Of a stretch of DNA of 64,000 bases, positions 34,524-43,305 are shown one piece after another (positions within the stretch are counted from its first letter, which is position 1; every line of letters starts with the position of its first letter). Source of the stretch: Prauserella_A sp040645195 (GTDB lineage Bacteria > Actinomycetota > Actinomycetes > Mycobacteriales > Pseudonocardiaceae); the NCBI RefSeq assembly GCF_040645195.1, contig NZ_JBEYXW010000007.1, forward strand, positions 139,599-203,598, read 5' to 3'. A model generated the notes under the pieces. It worked only from the letters and a program-made list of their open reading frames with translations. It did not search any database and was not told the origin of the DNA. Made by a program: the position numbers and the translations under genes.

Positions 34524-35717
34524 TCAGCCCTCGCGCAGGGTGATGACCATGGCCTCCACGGCAATACGCGGCTTGACGTTCAAGTCGATCGCCTCGCGGC
34601 AGGCCAGCACGGCTTCGAGACGGCGCAGTGCCGACGCCGGGGTCCACTGCGCCGCGGCGGCGGCACTGTGCTCGGCGTGGTCGGGGTGGTTGAGCGCCGC
34701 GCCTGCGCTGCTCGCGGTCACGAGCACATCGCGGTAGAAACCGGCGAGGTCGACCAGTGCCAGGTCGAGGGTGTCCCGTTGGGTGCGCGTCGCACGCGAC
34801 TTCTGCCTCTTCTCCAGCTGCCGCACCGCGGCATCGGCGGCCCGCTTCGCCGCTGCGACGCCCTTGCCCGTGCCGCCGGATCCCATGGCCGTGCGCAGCG
34901 CGTCCTGCTCGACCTCGTCACGCGCCTTGCTCTCCTCGGTCGCGTCGTCCTCGGCTGCCTTGATCAGCTCGTCGGCGCAGGCGAACACGTCCGCGGGCCT
35001 GCGAAGCCCCAGCGGAATGCGCAGTACCGCGTCGCGGCGCCTGCGCGCGCTTTCATCGGTGGCCAGCCTGCGCGCCCTGCCGACGTGCCCGCCGCATACC
35101 GACGCGGCCCACTGCGCCATCTGCTCTTCAACGCCGTCCCGCTCGACGAGCACCTGGGCAATCGCTTCGGCCGGCGGTGTGCGCAGCGTGATGCGCCGGC
35201 AGCGCGAGCGGATCGTGACGGAGACGTCCTCGGGGTGGTCCGACGGCGCGCAGAGCAGGAAGACCGTGCGCTCTGGCGGCTCCTCCACCGCCTTGAGCAG
35301 AGCGTTGGCGGCGCCCTCGGTGAGCCGGTCGGCGTCTTCGATGATCACGACCTGCCAGCGGCCGGTCGTGGGCCTGCGCGCGGCGGCCTGGACGAGGGCC
35401 CGCATCTCGGCGACCGAGATCGACAGCCCTTCCGGCACCACGAGCCGGACATCGGCGTGCGTCCCAGCCAGCGTGGTCCGGCAGCCGGTGCATTCACCGC
35501 AGCCGAGGCCGAGGTTGCATTCCAGCGCGGCGGCGAAGGTGCGTGCGGCCACCGATCGGCCCGAACCGGGCGGGCCGGTGAACAACCACGCATGCGTCAT
35601 CGCTCCCGCATCGGTGGACTCCCCGGACACCAGCGCTGCCGCCGACGCTGCTGCCACGGACAGCACCTCGATGGCCGGTTCCTGGCCGACCAGCTGCGAC
35701 CACACAGCTCCGGTCAC
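34524..35717 (-). CDS. holB: DNA polymerase III delta-prime subunit
   Basis: The 397-residue clamp-loader subunit has an N-terminal AAA+ domain with GPPGSGRS in place of a canonical Walker A (Arg for Lys, normal for non-hydrolysing delta-prime). A four-Cys zinc module (CNLGLGCGECTGCR) and LLKAVEEPPERTVFLL with the SRC motif (IRSRCRR) follow. The C-terminal helical part is rich in Ala and Arg. The GTG at 35717 overlaps the stop of the upstream fusion gene by 4 bp, so they are co-transcribed. Confidence 0.94.
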   Translation of the reverse strand: MTGAVWSQLVGQEPAIEVLSVAAASAAALVSGESTDAGAMTHAWLFTGPPGSGRSVAARTFAAALECNLGLGCGECTGCRTTLAGTHADVRLVVPEGLSISVAEMRALVQAAARRPTTGRWQVVIIEDADRLTEGAANALLKAVEEPPERTVFLLCAPSDHPEDVSVTIRSRCRRITLRTPPAEAIAQVLVERDGVEEQMAQWAASVCGGHVGRARRLATDESARRRRDAVLRIPLGLRRPADVFACADELIKAAEDDATEESKARDEVEQDALRTAMGSGGTGKGVAAAKRAADAAVRQLEKRQKSRATRTQRDTLDLALVDLAGFYRDVLVTASSAGAALNHPDHAEHSAAAAAQWTPASALRRLEAVLACREAIDLNVKPRIAVEAMVITLREG

Positions 35718-37798
35718 GACGACGCCTCCACCACCGCAGGCGCGAGCCCGGATGCCTGCCCCACGAGCGTGGCCTGCACGGCCGTACGTACGCGCTCGGC
35801 GACGTCGTCCTCGGTGCCATCGGCCTCCACGACCACGTAGCGGTCCGGATCGGCGGACGCCATCTCGGTGAGCAGTTGCTGCACACGCCAATGGTGCTGC
35901 GCCGAGTCGGCCGCCTCGGCATCCGCCCCGGGATCCGCGTCGAGCAGCACCGTGATGTCGGGCCTCAGCCGGCCGGTTGCCCAGTCGGCGAGGCCTTCGA
36001 GCTCTGCGGCATCCAGCCCGGCCACCGCGGACAGGTGCGCCAGCGGGGAGTCGACGAACCGCTCCATCACCACGATGGCACCCGAGTCGAGCGCCGGCTG
36101 CACGTCGCGCTCGACGATGTCGGCCCGGACGGCCGCGGCGGCCAGTGCCTGCGCACGCGCACCGGACAGCGACGCACCCGAGACCAGGGTGGCAAGGCGC
36201 TGGTTGTCGAGTGCCGGGTCCGCGGCGAGCACGACCTTGCGCGGGCCCCCGGAAAGCCACCCGGCCAGCTTGGTCGCCTGCGTCGCCGTGTCGGTCGCCG
36301 TCGTGCCCTCGACCGCGATGAGCAGGCCGTTCACCCTACGCGGTTTGCGCCGGATCACGTTCCGCAGATCGGCGAGTATCGGCTCGGTACGGCGAGAGTC
36401 CATCTGCCGGTACGCGATGATCCCGACGAGCGCCGCGAGCAGGCCACCGCCCAGCAGCACCGGCCGCGTGCCGTCGATGGTGAGCACGTTGCCGAACACC
36501 GTTATGTGCCGCGGCTGCACGACACCGATGAGCGCCGAAACCGCCGTGGTCGACCCAAAGATGATGATCTTCATCAACGACTGGTAGATAGCGTTGATGC
36601 GGCCGCGGATGGAATCGTCGACCTGCGAGCCGATGATCGTCACGCCGGTGAGGAACGCCGCGCCTGCGCAGGCACCCACCACAGCCACGGCCACCAGCGA
36701 CACCGAAAGGTGCGGTGAGAGGGCCACGATGATCAGCGCGAGCCCCGCTAGCACGATCCCGATGCCGAACAACCGGTCGTGCGGCAGGCGCCGCGCGAGC
36801 TTCGGCACCATCGCCAGCCCAACGGCGGCCCCGACGAACACCGCGACGAACAGCAGACCGAACGACGAGTCACCACCGCCGAGACTCGACGAGTACGGCT
36901 TGGCGGCACCGACCACAGCACCGCCGGCGGCGAACGCCCCCATCATGCCGATCAGCAGGCCCCGCACGAGTGGCGTTGTGCGGATGAAACGCAGGCCATC
37001 TCGGAACATCGCCCGGAGGCCGCCCGGCTCCTCGTCCGCCGCGGTCTTCGGCACCGCGCCTGCCGCGGGCACCGGGTGCACGTTGCGCAGCGACAGCTCC
37101 GGGATCCGGGTCGCCACCAGGATGGCGCTGGCAAGGTAGAGCAGGCTGTTGATGATCACGACAGCGTTGGCGATACCCCACCTGCCCAGCACGTCCGGAG
37201 GCAGGCTGAACGCCGTCTGGATACCCGTGAGGATCGAGTACAGGCCCGCGCCCGTCACCACCGCAAGGCCGTAGGTCATCACCATGCCGAGCTGGTTGGC
37301 CGTCTCCACCTGGTCCGGCCTGCGCAGCAGGTTCGGCACGGCGGCGTCCTTGGACGGGATCCACATCATCGCGGCGGAGCCGACCAGGAAGTTGGCGATG
37401 AACAGCCAGATCGGCGAGCCGACGATCACGATCGAAAGCAGCAGACCGAACCGCAGCAGGTCGGCGACGATCATCACCTTGCGGCGGTCGAACCGGTCGG
37501 CGAGCAGCCCGCCGAGCGGCGCGAACAGCAGGCCGGGCAGCAGGTTGGTCAGCACGACACCCACGAACGCGAAGTTCTGGGCCATGTAGTTGTCGGTGAA
37601 CTTGGTGACCAGGCCCGTCAGCGCGAGCAGCGACAGCCAGTCGGCGACGCTACAGAGATAGGTGACGCCCCACAGCCTGCGAAACGGCCGGATCGCAAGG
37701 ACCCGGCGCGCTCTGTTGACCGTGGACGCCTCTCTTCGCGCCGATGCCGTGGCGTCGGCTCCGGCGGTCCCCTGGGCTGCCTCGCTGATGTACCCCAC
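35714..37798 (-). CDS. MFS transporter fused to a degenerate thymidylate kinase domain
   Basis: The 694-residue protein has an MFS-like membrane part of about 12 helices (residues 35-475, with LLADRFDRRKVMIVADLLRF as the loop motif). A dTMP kinase-like domain (about 493-694) follows. Fused MFS-Tmk proteins are known in actinobacteria. Here the P-loop reads EGTTATDTATQ where Tmk has EGGDGAGKSTQ: the Gly-Lys-Ser is gone. The DR(Y) motif persists as ERFVDSPLAH, but the Arg-rich lid is replaced by an Ala/Asp/His segment. It is therefore probably a pseudokinase, perhaps regulatory, and a separate tmk should exist elsewhere. It is coupled to holB, the usual tmk partner. Confidence 0.85.
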   Translation of the reverse strand: MGYISEAAQGTAGADATASARREASTVNRARRVLAIRPFRRLWGVTYLCSVADWLSLLALTGLVTKFTDNYMAQNFAFVGVVLTNLLPGLLFAPLGGLLADRFDRRKVMIVADLLRFGLLLSIVIVGSPIWLFIANFLVGSAAMMWIPSKDAAVPNLLRRPDQVETANQLGMVMTYGLAVVTGAGLYSILTGIQTAFSLPPDVLGRWGIANAVVIINSLLYLASAILVATRIPELSLRNVHPVPAAGAVPKTAADEEPGGLRAMFRDGLRFIRTTPLVRGLLIGMMGAFAAGGAVVGAAKPYSSSLGGGDSSFGLLFVAVFVGAAVGLAMVPKLARRLPHDRLFGIGIVLAGLALIIVALSPHLSVSLVAVAVVGACAGAAFLTGVTIIGSQVDDSIRGRINAIYQSLMKIIIFGSTTAVSALIGVVQPRHITVFGNVLTIDGTRPVLLGGGLLAALVGIIAYRQMDSRRTEPILADLRNVIRRKPRRVNGLLIAVEGTTATDTATQATKLAGWLSGGPRKVVLAADPALDNQRLATLVSGASLSGARAQALAAAAVRADIVERDVQPALDSGAIVVMERFVDSPLAHLSAVAGLDAAELEGLADWATGRLRPDITVLLDADPGADAEAADSAQHHWRVQQLLTEMASADPDRYVVVEADGTEDDVAERVRTAVQATLVGQASGLAPAVVEASS

Positions 37799-37912
37799 CC
37801 CATAACACCCGGCAGTGATGTCAGGCCAGGGTAGCCCGCATCACTGTGCGTGCGCTGAGGCACCGGCGAAAACACCCACTGTTATGAGCTGAGCACGAAT
37901 TGCTGATCAAAC

Positions 37913-38428
37913 TCAGTCGAATAGGCCGGTAATGCTTTCGATGAAACTCGTGACGAATTGAATGGCGACAATCCCGAACACCGCCATCAGCACCAGTGCG
38001 ACGATCACGCCGGCCGAACCCCTGGTCGGCTTGCGCAGGAGCTGCTGCTCTGGCTGTGGCTCACGCGGTGTGCTCCGGCGCCTGAGCATCTGCGGCAGCA
38101 GCCGCGCAGGAGCGGTCCAACCGCGCTGCGCCGGTACCTCCGCCCCGTCCGGCTCCGGTTCCCGTGCGGCCGGGACGGCTGGCTCCGCGCTGGGATCGGC
38201 CTGCGCCGGCGCGTCGGGTTGCCGCTCGTCGCCGCCCAGCGCGGCGTCGACCATCCCCCGCACCATGTCGGGGTCCGCCTCGACCGGCTTCGCGATCTCT
38301 ACGGCACCGAAGTCGTACCTCTCGGGCGCGCTGGGGAAATCCGGTTGACCGCTGGTCACGAGTCCGGAAAGCGGATCACCGAAGGTCTGCGACGGTTCGG
38401 GCGCCTGGGTACCGTCCCCGTTGGCCAC
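37913..38428 (-). CDS. Small membrane-anchored protein, function unknown
   Basis: The 171-residue protein has an acidic, Pro-rich N-terminal region (DPLSGLVTSGQPDFPSAPER), a basic stretch and one C-terminal membrane helix (VIVALVLMAVFGIVAIQFV), so it is tail-anchored in the membrane. A perfect AAGGAGGACGC site precedes the GTG at 38428. It is the first small gene downstream of topA (98 bp gap) in the same direction. I do not recognise the family. Confidence 0.65.
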   Translation of the reverse strand: MANGDGTQAPEPSQTFGDPLSGLVTSGQPDFPSAPERYDFGAVEIAKPVEADPDMVRGMVDAALGGDERQPDAPAQADPSAEPAVPAAREPEPDGAEVPAQRGWTAPARLLPQMLRRRSTPREPQPEQQLLRKPTRGSAGVIVALVLMAVFGIVAIQFVTSFIESITGLFD

Positions 38429-38525
38429 GCGTCCTCCTTCACCGGTTCTCAATCCTGTTGTCCAGGGTATCGATCCGGTCACGCAGCGCATCCACCAACG
38501 GGGGCGCTCTAGCGGTGACCCACCG

Positions 38526-41309
38526 TCACGACTTGGCCTTCGCCGCCGTGGTCGCCTTCTTCCGAGCCGGCGCCTTCTTCTTAGGCGCAGGCCCCTTCGC
38601 CCGCTTCTCGGCCAGCAGTTCGGCAGCCCGTTCGTCGGTGAGCTCCTCGACGCTGTCCGACTTGCGCAGCGACGCATTGTACTCACCGTCAGTGACATAC
38701 GGCCCGAACCGGCCGTCCTTGACGATCATCGGCTTGCCCGAAACGGGATCCGGGCCCAGCTCCTTGAGCGGCGGCTTCGCGGCGGCCTGCCGCCCCCGGC
38801 GCTTCGGCTCGGCATAGATCTTCAGCGCCTCGTCGAGGGTGATGTCGAAGATCTGCTCCTCCGAGGCAAGCGACCGCGAGTCGGTGCCCTTCTTCAGGTA
38901 CGGGCCGTAGCGGCCGTTCTGCGCGGTGATCTCCTCGCCGCCAGCCGGGTCGTTGCCGACCACCCGTGGCAGCGACAGCAGCTTCAGTGCGTCGTCGAGC
39001 GTGATGTCCGCAATGGACATCGACTTGAACAGCGATGCGGTGCGCGGCTTGGCCTTCTTCGCTTTGGTGGCCTTCTTACCGTCGGCTGGCTCCTCCGGCT
39101 CCGGGAGCACCTCCGTGACGTACGGCCCGAAGCGCCCCTCCTTGGCGACGATCTCGTTGCCGCTGACCGGGTCGGGGCCGAGCACCCGCCCTTCCTGCGG
39201 CGTCGCGAAGAGCTTCTCGGCGATCTCCAGTGTCAGCTCGTCCGGCGGCAGGTCCTCCGGCAGGTTCGCCCGCTGCGACTCGCCGTCGGCCCCCCGCTCG
39301 AGGTAGGGGCCGTAGCGGCCGACACGTACGACGATCGGGTGGTCCTCGCGGTCGGTGAACAGCGGGATCGAGTTGATCTCACGCGCGTCGATGTCCTCGA
39401 CACCGGAGCCCACGAGCTTCTTCAGCCCGCCGAGGCGCCCGATCGAGCCGTCGACGCCCATCTCGCCGCCGAAGTAGAACCGCGACAGCCACCTGGTGCG
39501 CTGCTCGTCGCCGGCGGCGATCTTGTCGAGCTCATCCTCCATCGCGGCGGTGAAGTCGTAGTCCACCAGCCGCTCGAAGTGCTGTTCCAGCAGCCCGACG
39601 ACCGAGAACGCGACCCAGGAGGGCACCAGCGCGGAACCCTTCTTCCACACGTAGCCGCGGTCCTGGATGGTCTTGATGATCGAGGCATAGGTCGACGGCC
39701 TGCCGATGCCCAGCTCCTCGAGCTTGCTCACCAGGCTCGGCTCGCTGTAGCGCGGCGGCGGCGAGGTGGAGTGTCCGTCCGGCGACAGCTCGGTCGCCGT
39801 CAGCGCCTGGTCCCTGGTCAGCTGTGGGAGCCTGCTCTGCTTGTCGTCGGCCTCCCCGCCCGCTTCCGTGTCCACCGCCTCGACGTAGGCCTTGAGGAAC
39901 CCGGCGAAGGTGATCGTGCGGCCGGATGCCGAGAACACGCATTCCTCTCCCCCGCCGGCCGCCGTGCCGGTGATCCGCACCGACATGGTGGTGCCCTTGG
40001 CGTCGGCCATCTGCGAAGCGATGGTCCGCTGCCAGATCAGCTCGTAGAGCCGGAACTCGTCGGTCTCCAGCTCACCCGCGACCTGGCCCGGTGTCCGGAA
40101 CACCTCGCCGGCGGGCCGGATCGCCTCGTGTGCCTCCTGCGCGTTCTTCACCTTGCGGGTGTACTGGCGCGGGCTCGGCGCGACGTACTCGGCGCCGTAG
40201 AGGCTGGTGGCCTGGTTGCGGGCCGCGGTCAGCGCCGTCTCCGACAGTGTCGTGGAGTCGGTACGCATGTAGGTGATGTAGCCGTTCTCGTAGAGCCGCT
40301 GCGCGATCCGCATCGTGCGCTCTGACGAGAACCGCAGCTTGCGGCCCGCCTCCTGCTGCAGGGTGGAGGTCATGAACGGCGCGTAAGGGCGCCGCGTGTA
40401 GGGCTTCTCCTCGACGCTGGTGACGCGGAAGTCGCGGTTCTGCAGCGACTGCGCCAGCCGCGTCGCCTCGGCCTCGTCCAGCGTCCTGACATCGCGGGCG
40501 GACGCCTTGAGCTGCCCGTCAGAGCCGAAGTCACGACCGGTCGCGAGCCGGGCGCCGTCCACCGCGGTCAGCCGGGCGGGGAAGGTGCGGGGCGAAGCCT
40601 CGGCACCGGCGTCCATGGTGGCCGCGATGTCCCAGTAGGACGCCGAGGTGAAGCGCATCCGCTCCCGCTCGCGTTCCACGATGATCCGGGTCGCCACCGA
40701 CTGCACACGGCCAGCCGACAGCTTCGGCATGACCTTCTTCCACAGAACCGGGGAGACCTCGTAGCCGTAGAGCCGGTCGAGGATGCGCCGCGTCTCCTGC
40801 GCGTCGACCAGGTCGGAGTCCAGCTCCCGGGTGCTCTCGGCGGCGGAACGGATCGCCTGCTCGGTCACCTCGTGGAACACCATCCGGCGCACCGGCACCT
40901 TCGGCTTGAGCGCCTCCAGCAGGTGCCAGGCGATGGCCTCGCCCTCGCGGTCGGGGTCGGTGGCGAGGTAGAGCTCGTCGACGTCCTTGAGCAGGCTCTT
41001 CAGCTCGGTGACCGTGGCCTTCTTGTCGGGTGAGACGACGTAGAGCGGCTCGAAGTCGTTGTCGACGTCCACCCCGAGGCGGGCCCACGGCTGGCCCTTG
41101 TACTTGGCCGGTACGTCGGCGGCGCCCCGGGGCAGGTCGCGAATGTGCCCACGGGAGGACTCGACGACGTAGTCACGGCCAAGATACGGCGCAATCTTGC
41201 GAGCCTTGGTGGGCGATTCGACGATAACCAGCCGCCGCCTGCCGCCGCTCGCCGCGCCGTTCTTCTTGGTCCGTGTCGATCCAGCCACGCTGTCCCGCTC
41301 TCCGCTCAT
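38526..41309 (-). CDS. topA: DNA topoisomerase I (type IA)
   Basis: The 927-residue enzyme relaxes negative supercoils. The TOPRIM domain starts RRLVIVESPTKARKIAPYLG and has DPDREGEAIAWH; the active-site Tyr is in YITYMRTDS. It ends with repeated C-terminal modules (GRYGPYLERG, GRFGPYVTEV, NGRYGPYLKKG, DGRFGPYVTDG) and a Lys-rich tail (KKKAPARKKATTAAKAK), the actinobacterial form without zinc fingers. ATG 41309 has AGGTGAG upstream; the longer ORF start is rejected. Confidence 0.96.
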   Translation of the reverse strand: MSGERDSVAGSTRTKKNGAASGGRRRLVIVESPTKARKIAPYLGRDYVVESSRGHIRDLPRGAADVPAKYKGQPWARLGVDVDNDFEPLYVVSPDKKATVTELKSLLKDVDELYLATDPDREGEAIAWHLLEALKPKVPVRRMVFHEVTEQAIRSAAESTRELDSDLVDAQETRRILDRLYGYEVSPVLWKKVMPKLSAGRVQSVATRIIVERERERMRFTSASYWDIAATMDAGAEASPRTFPARLTAVDGARLATGRDFGSDGQLKASARDVRTLDEAEATRLAQSLQNRDFRVTSVEEKPYTRRPYAPFMTSTLQQEAGRKLRFSSERTMRIAQRLYENGYITYMRTDSTTLSETALTAARNQATSLYGAEYVAPSPRQYTRKVKNAQEAHEAIRPAGEVFRTPGQVAGELETDEFRLYELIWQRTIASQMADAKGTTMSVRITGTAAGGGEECVFSASGRTITFAGFLKAYVEAVDTEAGGEADDKQSRLPQLTRDQALTATELSPDGHSTSPPPRYSEPSLVSKLEELGIGRPSTYASIIKTIQDRGYVWKKGSALVPSWVAFSVVGLLEQHFERLVDYDFTAAMEDELDKIAAGDEQRTRWLSRFYFGGEMGVDGSIGRLGGLKKLVGSGVEDIDAREINSIPLFTDREDHPIVVRVGRYGPYLERGADGESQRANLPEDLPPDELTLEIAEKLFATPQEGRVLGPDPVSGNEIVAKEGRFGPYVTEVLPEPEEPADGKKATKAKKAKPRTASLFKSMSIADITLDDALKLLSLPRVVGNDPAGGEEITAQNGRYGPYLKKGTDSRSLASEEQIFDITLDEALKIYAEPKRRGRQAAAKPPLKELGPDPVSGKPMIVKDGRFGPYVTDGEYNASLRKSDSVEELTDERAAELLAEKRAKGPAPKKKAPARKKATTAAKAKS

Positions 41310-41530
41310 TGACTCACCTGTTCGACCCGCCAGTGTGCACGCTGTAGGGCACCGGCGTCCGCTCAGGTGGCTCAACACGCCGCAATTCGTGTGTCAAGCG
41401 CATCGCCGTGTCCTCGGACGATGTTTCCATCCCACACCCCACACGTGACACGGACCTCACACCGTTCCGTCCCTCCGTAGTCATCTGGATACGCTCCGTA
41501 TGAACTATTGCTGTGGAAAGGACCGTTTCG

Positions 41531-42427
41531 ATGTACTGGCGTCCGTTCCGTGTTCTGCTCGTCGCGCTGCTGGTGGTGATGGCCATCGGCGCACCGCCGG
41601 CGCACGCCACGACCGTGGACCTGAGCGGCACCGTCGCACTATCGAACTGTTCCGGCTCGCTGGTCACCCTCGCCGGCCTGCCGGCGAGCGCCCCGGCACT
41701 CGTACTGACCAACGGGCACTGTCTCGAGGAAGGCTTCCCCGAGCCGGGAGAGGTAATCGTCGACGAGCCCACACAGCGCACGTTCACGGTGCTCGGCGGC
41801 GACGGACGGGAGCTCGGCACAGTGCGGGCGAGCAGGCTGGTCTACGCCACGATGACCGGAACGGATGCCGCGTTGTACCAGCTCAGCGCGCGCTACACCG
41901 ACATCGAACGGGCGTACGGCGTCACGGCGCTGGAGCTCGCGGTGGATCGGCCACGCGCGGGCACCAGCATCGCCGTGGCCTCTGGCTACTGGAAGTGGAC
42001 CTACCGATGCTCGATCGACGGTTTCGCTGCTGAGCTGCACGAAGGCAGCTACGTGTGGCAGGACTCGATCCGGTACACACCCGAGTGCCAGACCATCGGT
42101 GGCACGTCGGGCTCGCCCATCATCGACGTGACCACCGGGAAGGTCGTCGGCGTGAACAACACCGGCAACGAGAGCGGGCAGCACTGCACGATGAACAACC
42201 CGTGCGAGGTCGACGAGAGCGGCCAGGTCACCGTGCGCAAGGGCATCGGCTACGGCCAGCAGACCCACCTGCTGGCCGCGTACCTGAGCGGCGCCGGGGA
42301 TTTCGAGGGCCCTGGCGGGCAACTCGCGCGCCTGGGCGGGGAACTCGCGGGCCTGGGCGGGGGACTCGCGGGTCTGAGCGGGGGACTCGCGGGTCTGAGC
42401 GGGGGACTCGCGCAGGACCAGCTCTGA
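41531..42427 (+). CDS. Secreted trypsin-like serine protease with heptad-repeat tail
   Basis: The 298-residue protein has a signal peptide (VLLVALLVVMAIGAPPAHA) and an S1-type catalytic core: His in VLTNGHCLEEG, Asp in TGTDAALYQL and Ser in GGTSGSPIID. The Cys pairs are suited to disulfides. The C-terminus is a run of LGGxLAG heptads encoded by a 21-bp tandem repeat (42311-42415). ATG 41531 has AAAGGA upstream. It is divergent from topA; the substrate is unknown. Confidence 0.85.
   Translation: MYWRPFRVLLVALLVVMAIGAPPAHATTVDLSGTVALSNCSGSLVTLAGLPASAPALVLTNGHCLEEGFPEPGEVIVDEPTQRTFTVLGGDGRELGTVRASRLVYATMTGTDAALYQLSARYTDIERAYGVTALELAVDRPRAGTSIAVASGYWKWTYRCSIDGFAAELHEGSYVWQDSIRYTPECQTIGGTSGSPIIDVTTGKVVGVNNTGNESGQHCTMNNPCEVDESGQVTVRKGIGYGQQTHLLAAYLSGAGDFEGPGGQLARLGGELAGLGGGLAGLSGGLAGLSGGLAQDQL
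42311..42415 (+). repeat. Five 21-bp tandem repeats in the protease 3' end
   Basis: Five in-frame units of 21 bp encode LGGxLAG heptads (GGQLAR, LGGELAG, LGGGLAG, LSGGLAG, LSGGLAQ). The third and fourth units are almost identical in DNA, which suggests recent copy-number change by slippage. The reading frame survives any whole-unit gain or loss. Confidence 0.9.
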
Positions 42428-42448
42428 ACGCTGCCGGTTCGGTGCCGG

Positions 42449-43078
42449 TTAGGGCGGGCCGCCGTCGAAGCGCGGCGTCCCGCCGCTGTCGGTGAGCTGC
42501 CGGCACTCCGGCGCCCGCAGGCTCGCCTCCTGCAGTTCCGGCTGGGCGTCGAATCCGTCGAGCAGGTTGAGCCTGCCGAGGTCTTCCAGCGGTGCGCGCA
42601 CCGAACCGATGGCAGCGGTGCTCGCCTCCGGGGTGGTCGCCGTGTCCAGCAGCTCCTTGGCACCGATAGCCCGGTCACGAATGTCGGTGTAGGTCGCCAC
42701 CGCCCTCGCCTTCAGATCCTCCGCGTCGGCCATCGGTGCGCGGCCGAGCCGGTCGAGCTCGTCGAGCGTGCGGTCGATCCCGCCGATCATGACCCCCAGC
42801 AGCTCACTCGACGTGCGCGTGGCCCGCTGCGGCGTGCTGGGGTCGATGCTGGGCATGGTGGAGAAGGAGCGCACCAGCTCGGAGACGGCACCGCAGTACC
42901 CGCTCGCCCAGGCGGCGATGGCGTCCGTGCGCTGGAGCTGCTGCTCCGACACCGCTGGGCCAGGTGGCTGTGGTGTCTGCTCGGCGCTCTGCGGGGCTCT
43001 CGACTGCTGACCACATCCCGCCAGTCCCAGCCCGAAGGCCGTCACAACTGCGGCGAGAACGGTCATCCGCGGCCGCAC
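42449..43078 (-). CDS. Lipoprotein of unknown function
   Basis: The 209-residue protein has a lipoprotein signal peptide ending LAGC. A Gln/Pro-rich linker follows, then a helical domain (AWASGYCGAVSELVRSFSTM and DRTLDELDRLGRAPMADAED). The two Cys in the mature domain (GYCGAV and PECRQL) may form a disulfide. AGGAGG precedes GTG 43078 with good spacing; GTG 43084 is too close to it. It is convergent with the protease gene and lies downstream of hppA behind a terminator. Confidence 0.75.
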   Translation of the reverse strand: MRPRMTVLAAVVTAFGLGLAGCGQQSRAPQSAEQTPQPPGPAVSEQQLQRTDAIAAWASGYCGAVSELVRSFSTMPSIDPSTPQRATRTSSELLGVMIGGIDRTLDELDRLGRAPMADAEDLKARAVATYTDIRDRAIGAKELLDTATTPEASTAAIGSVRAPLEDLGRLNLLDGFDAQPELQEASLRAPECRQLTDSGGTPRFDGGPP

Positions 43079-43198
43079 GCCCACACCTCCTGACGCAGAG
43101 TGCCCTTAGAGAACAGCACCTCGAAGGTACCGGTCGCCGCGCGGCCCGCAAGCGACCGCAACGCTGCGGATGATCATCGACTGGTCCAGACACGAGGC

Positions 43199-43229
43199 GG
43201 TCCCGGAGCGCGTGGTGCGCTCCGGGACC
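43199..43229. terminator. Terminator hairpin after hppA
   Basis: GGTCCCGGAGCGC and GCGCTCCGGGACC form a perfect 13-bp stem around a 5-base loop (GTGGT). It lies past the hppA stop and before the start of the lipoprotein gene, insulating the two co-directional genes. No U-tract. Confidence 0.85.
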
Positions 43230-43305
43230 GGTAGACGGGCTGGCCAGGGCGGTCTTCTCCGCGAGTCGCGGGCACACAGCCCCGGCATGGCCGGTTGTGA
43301 AAAAC

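Noticed and set aside
38421..40325. A 634-codon plus-strand frame opposite topA
   Set aside because: Shadow of topA; the topA motifs are intact on the other strand.
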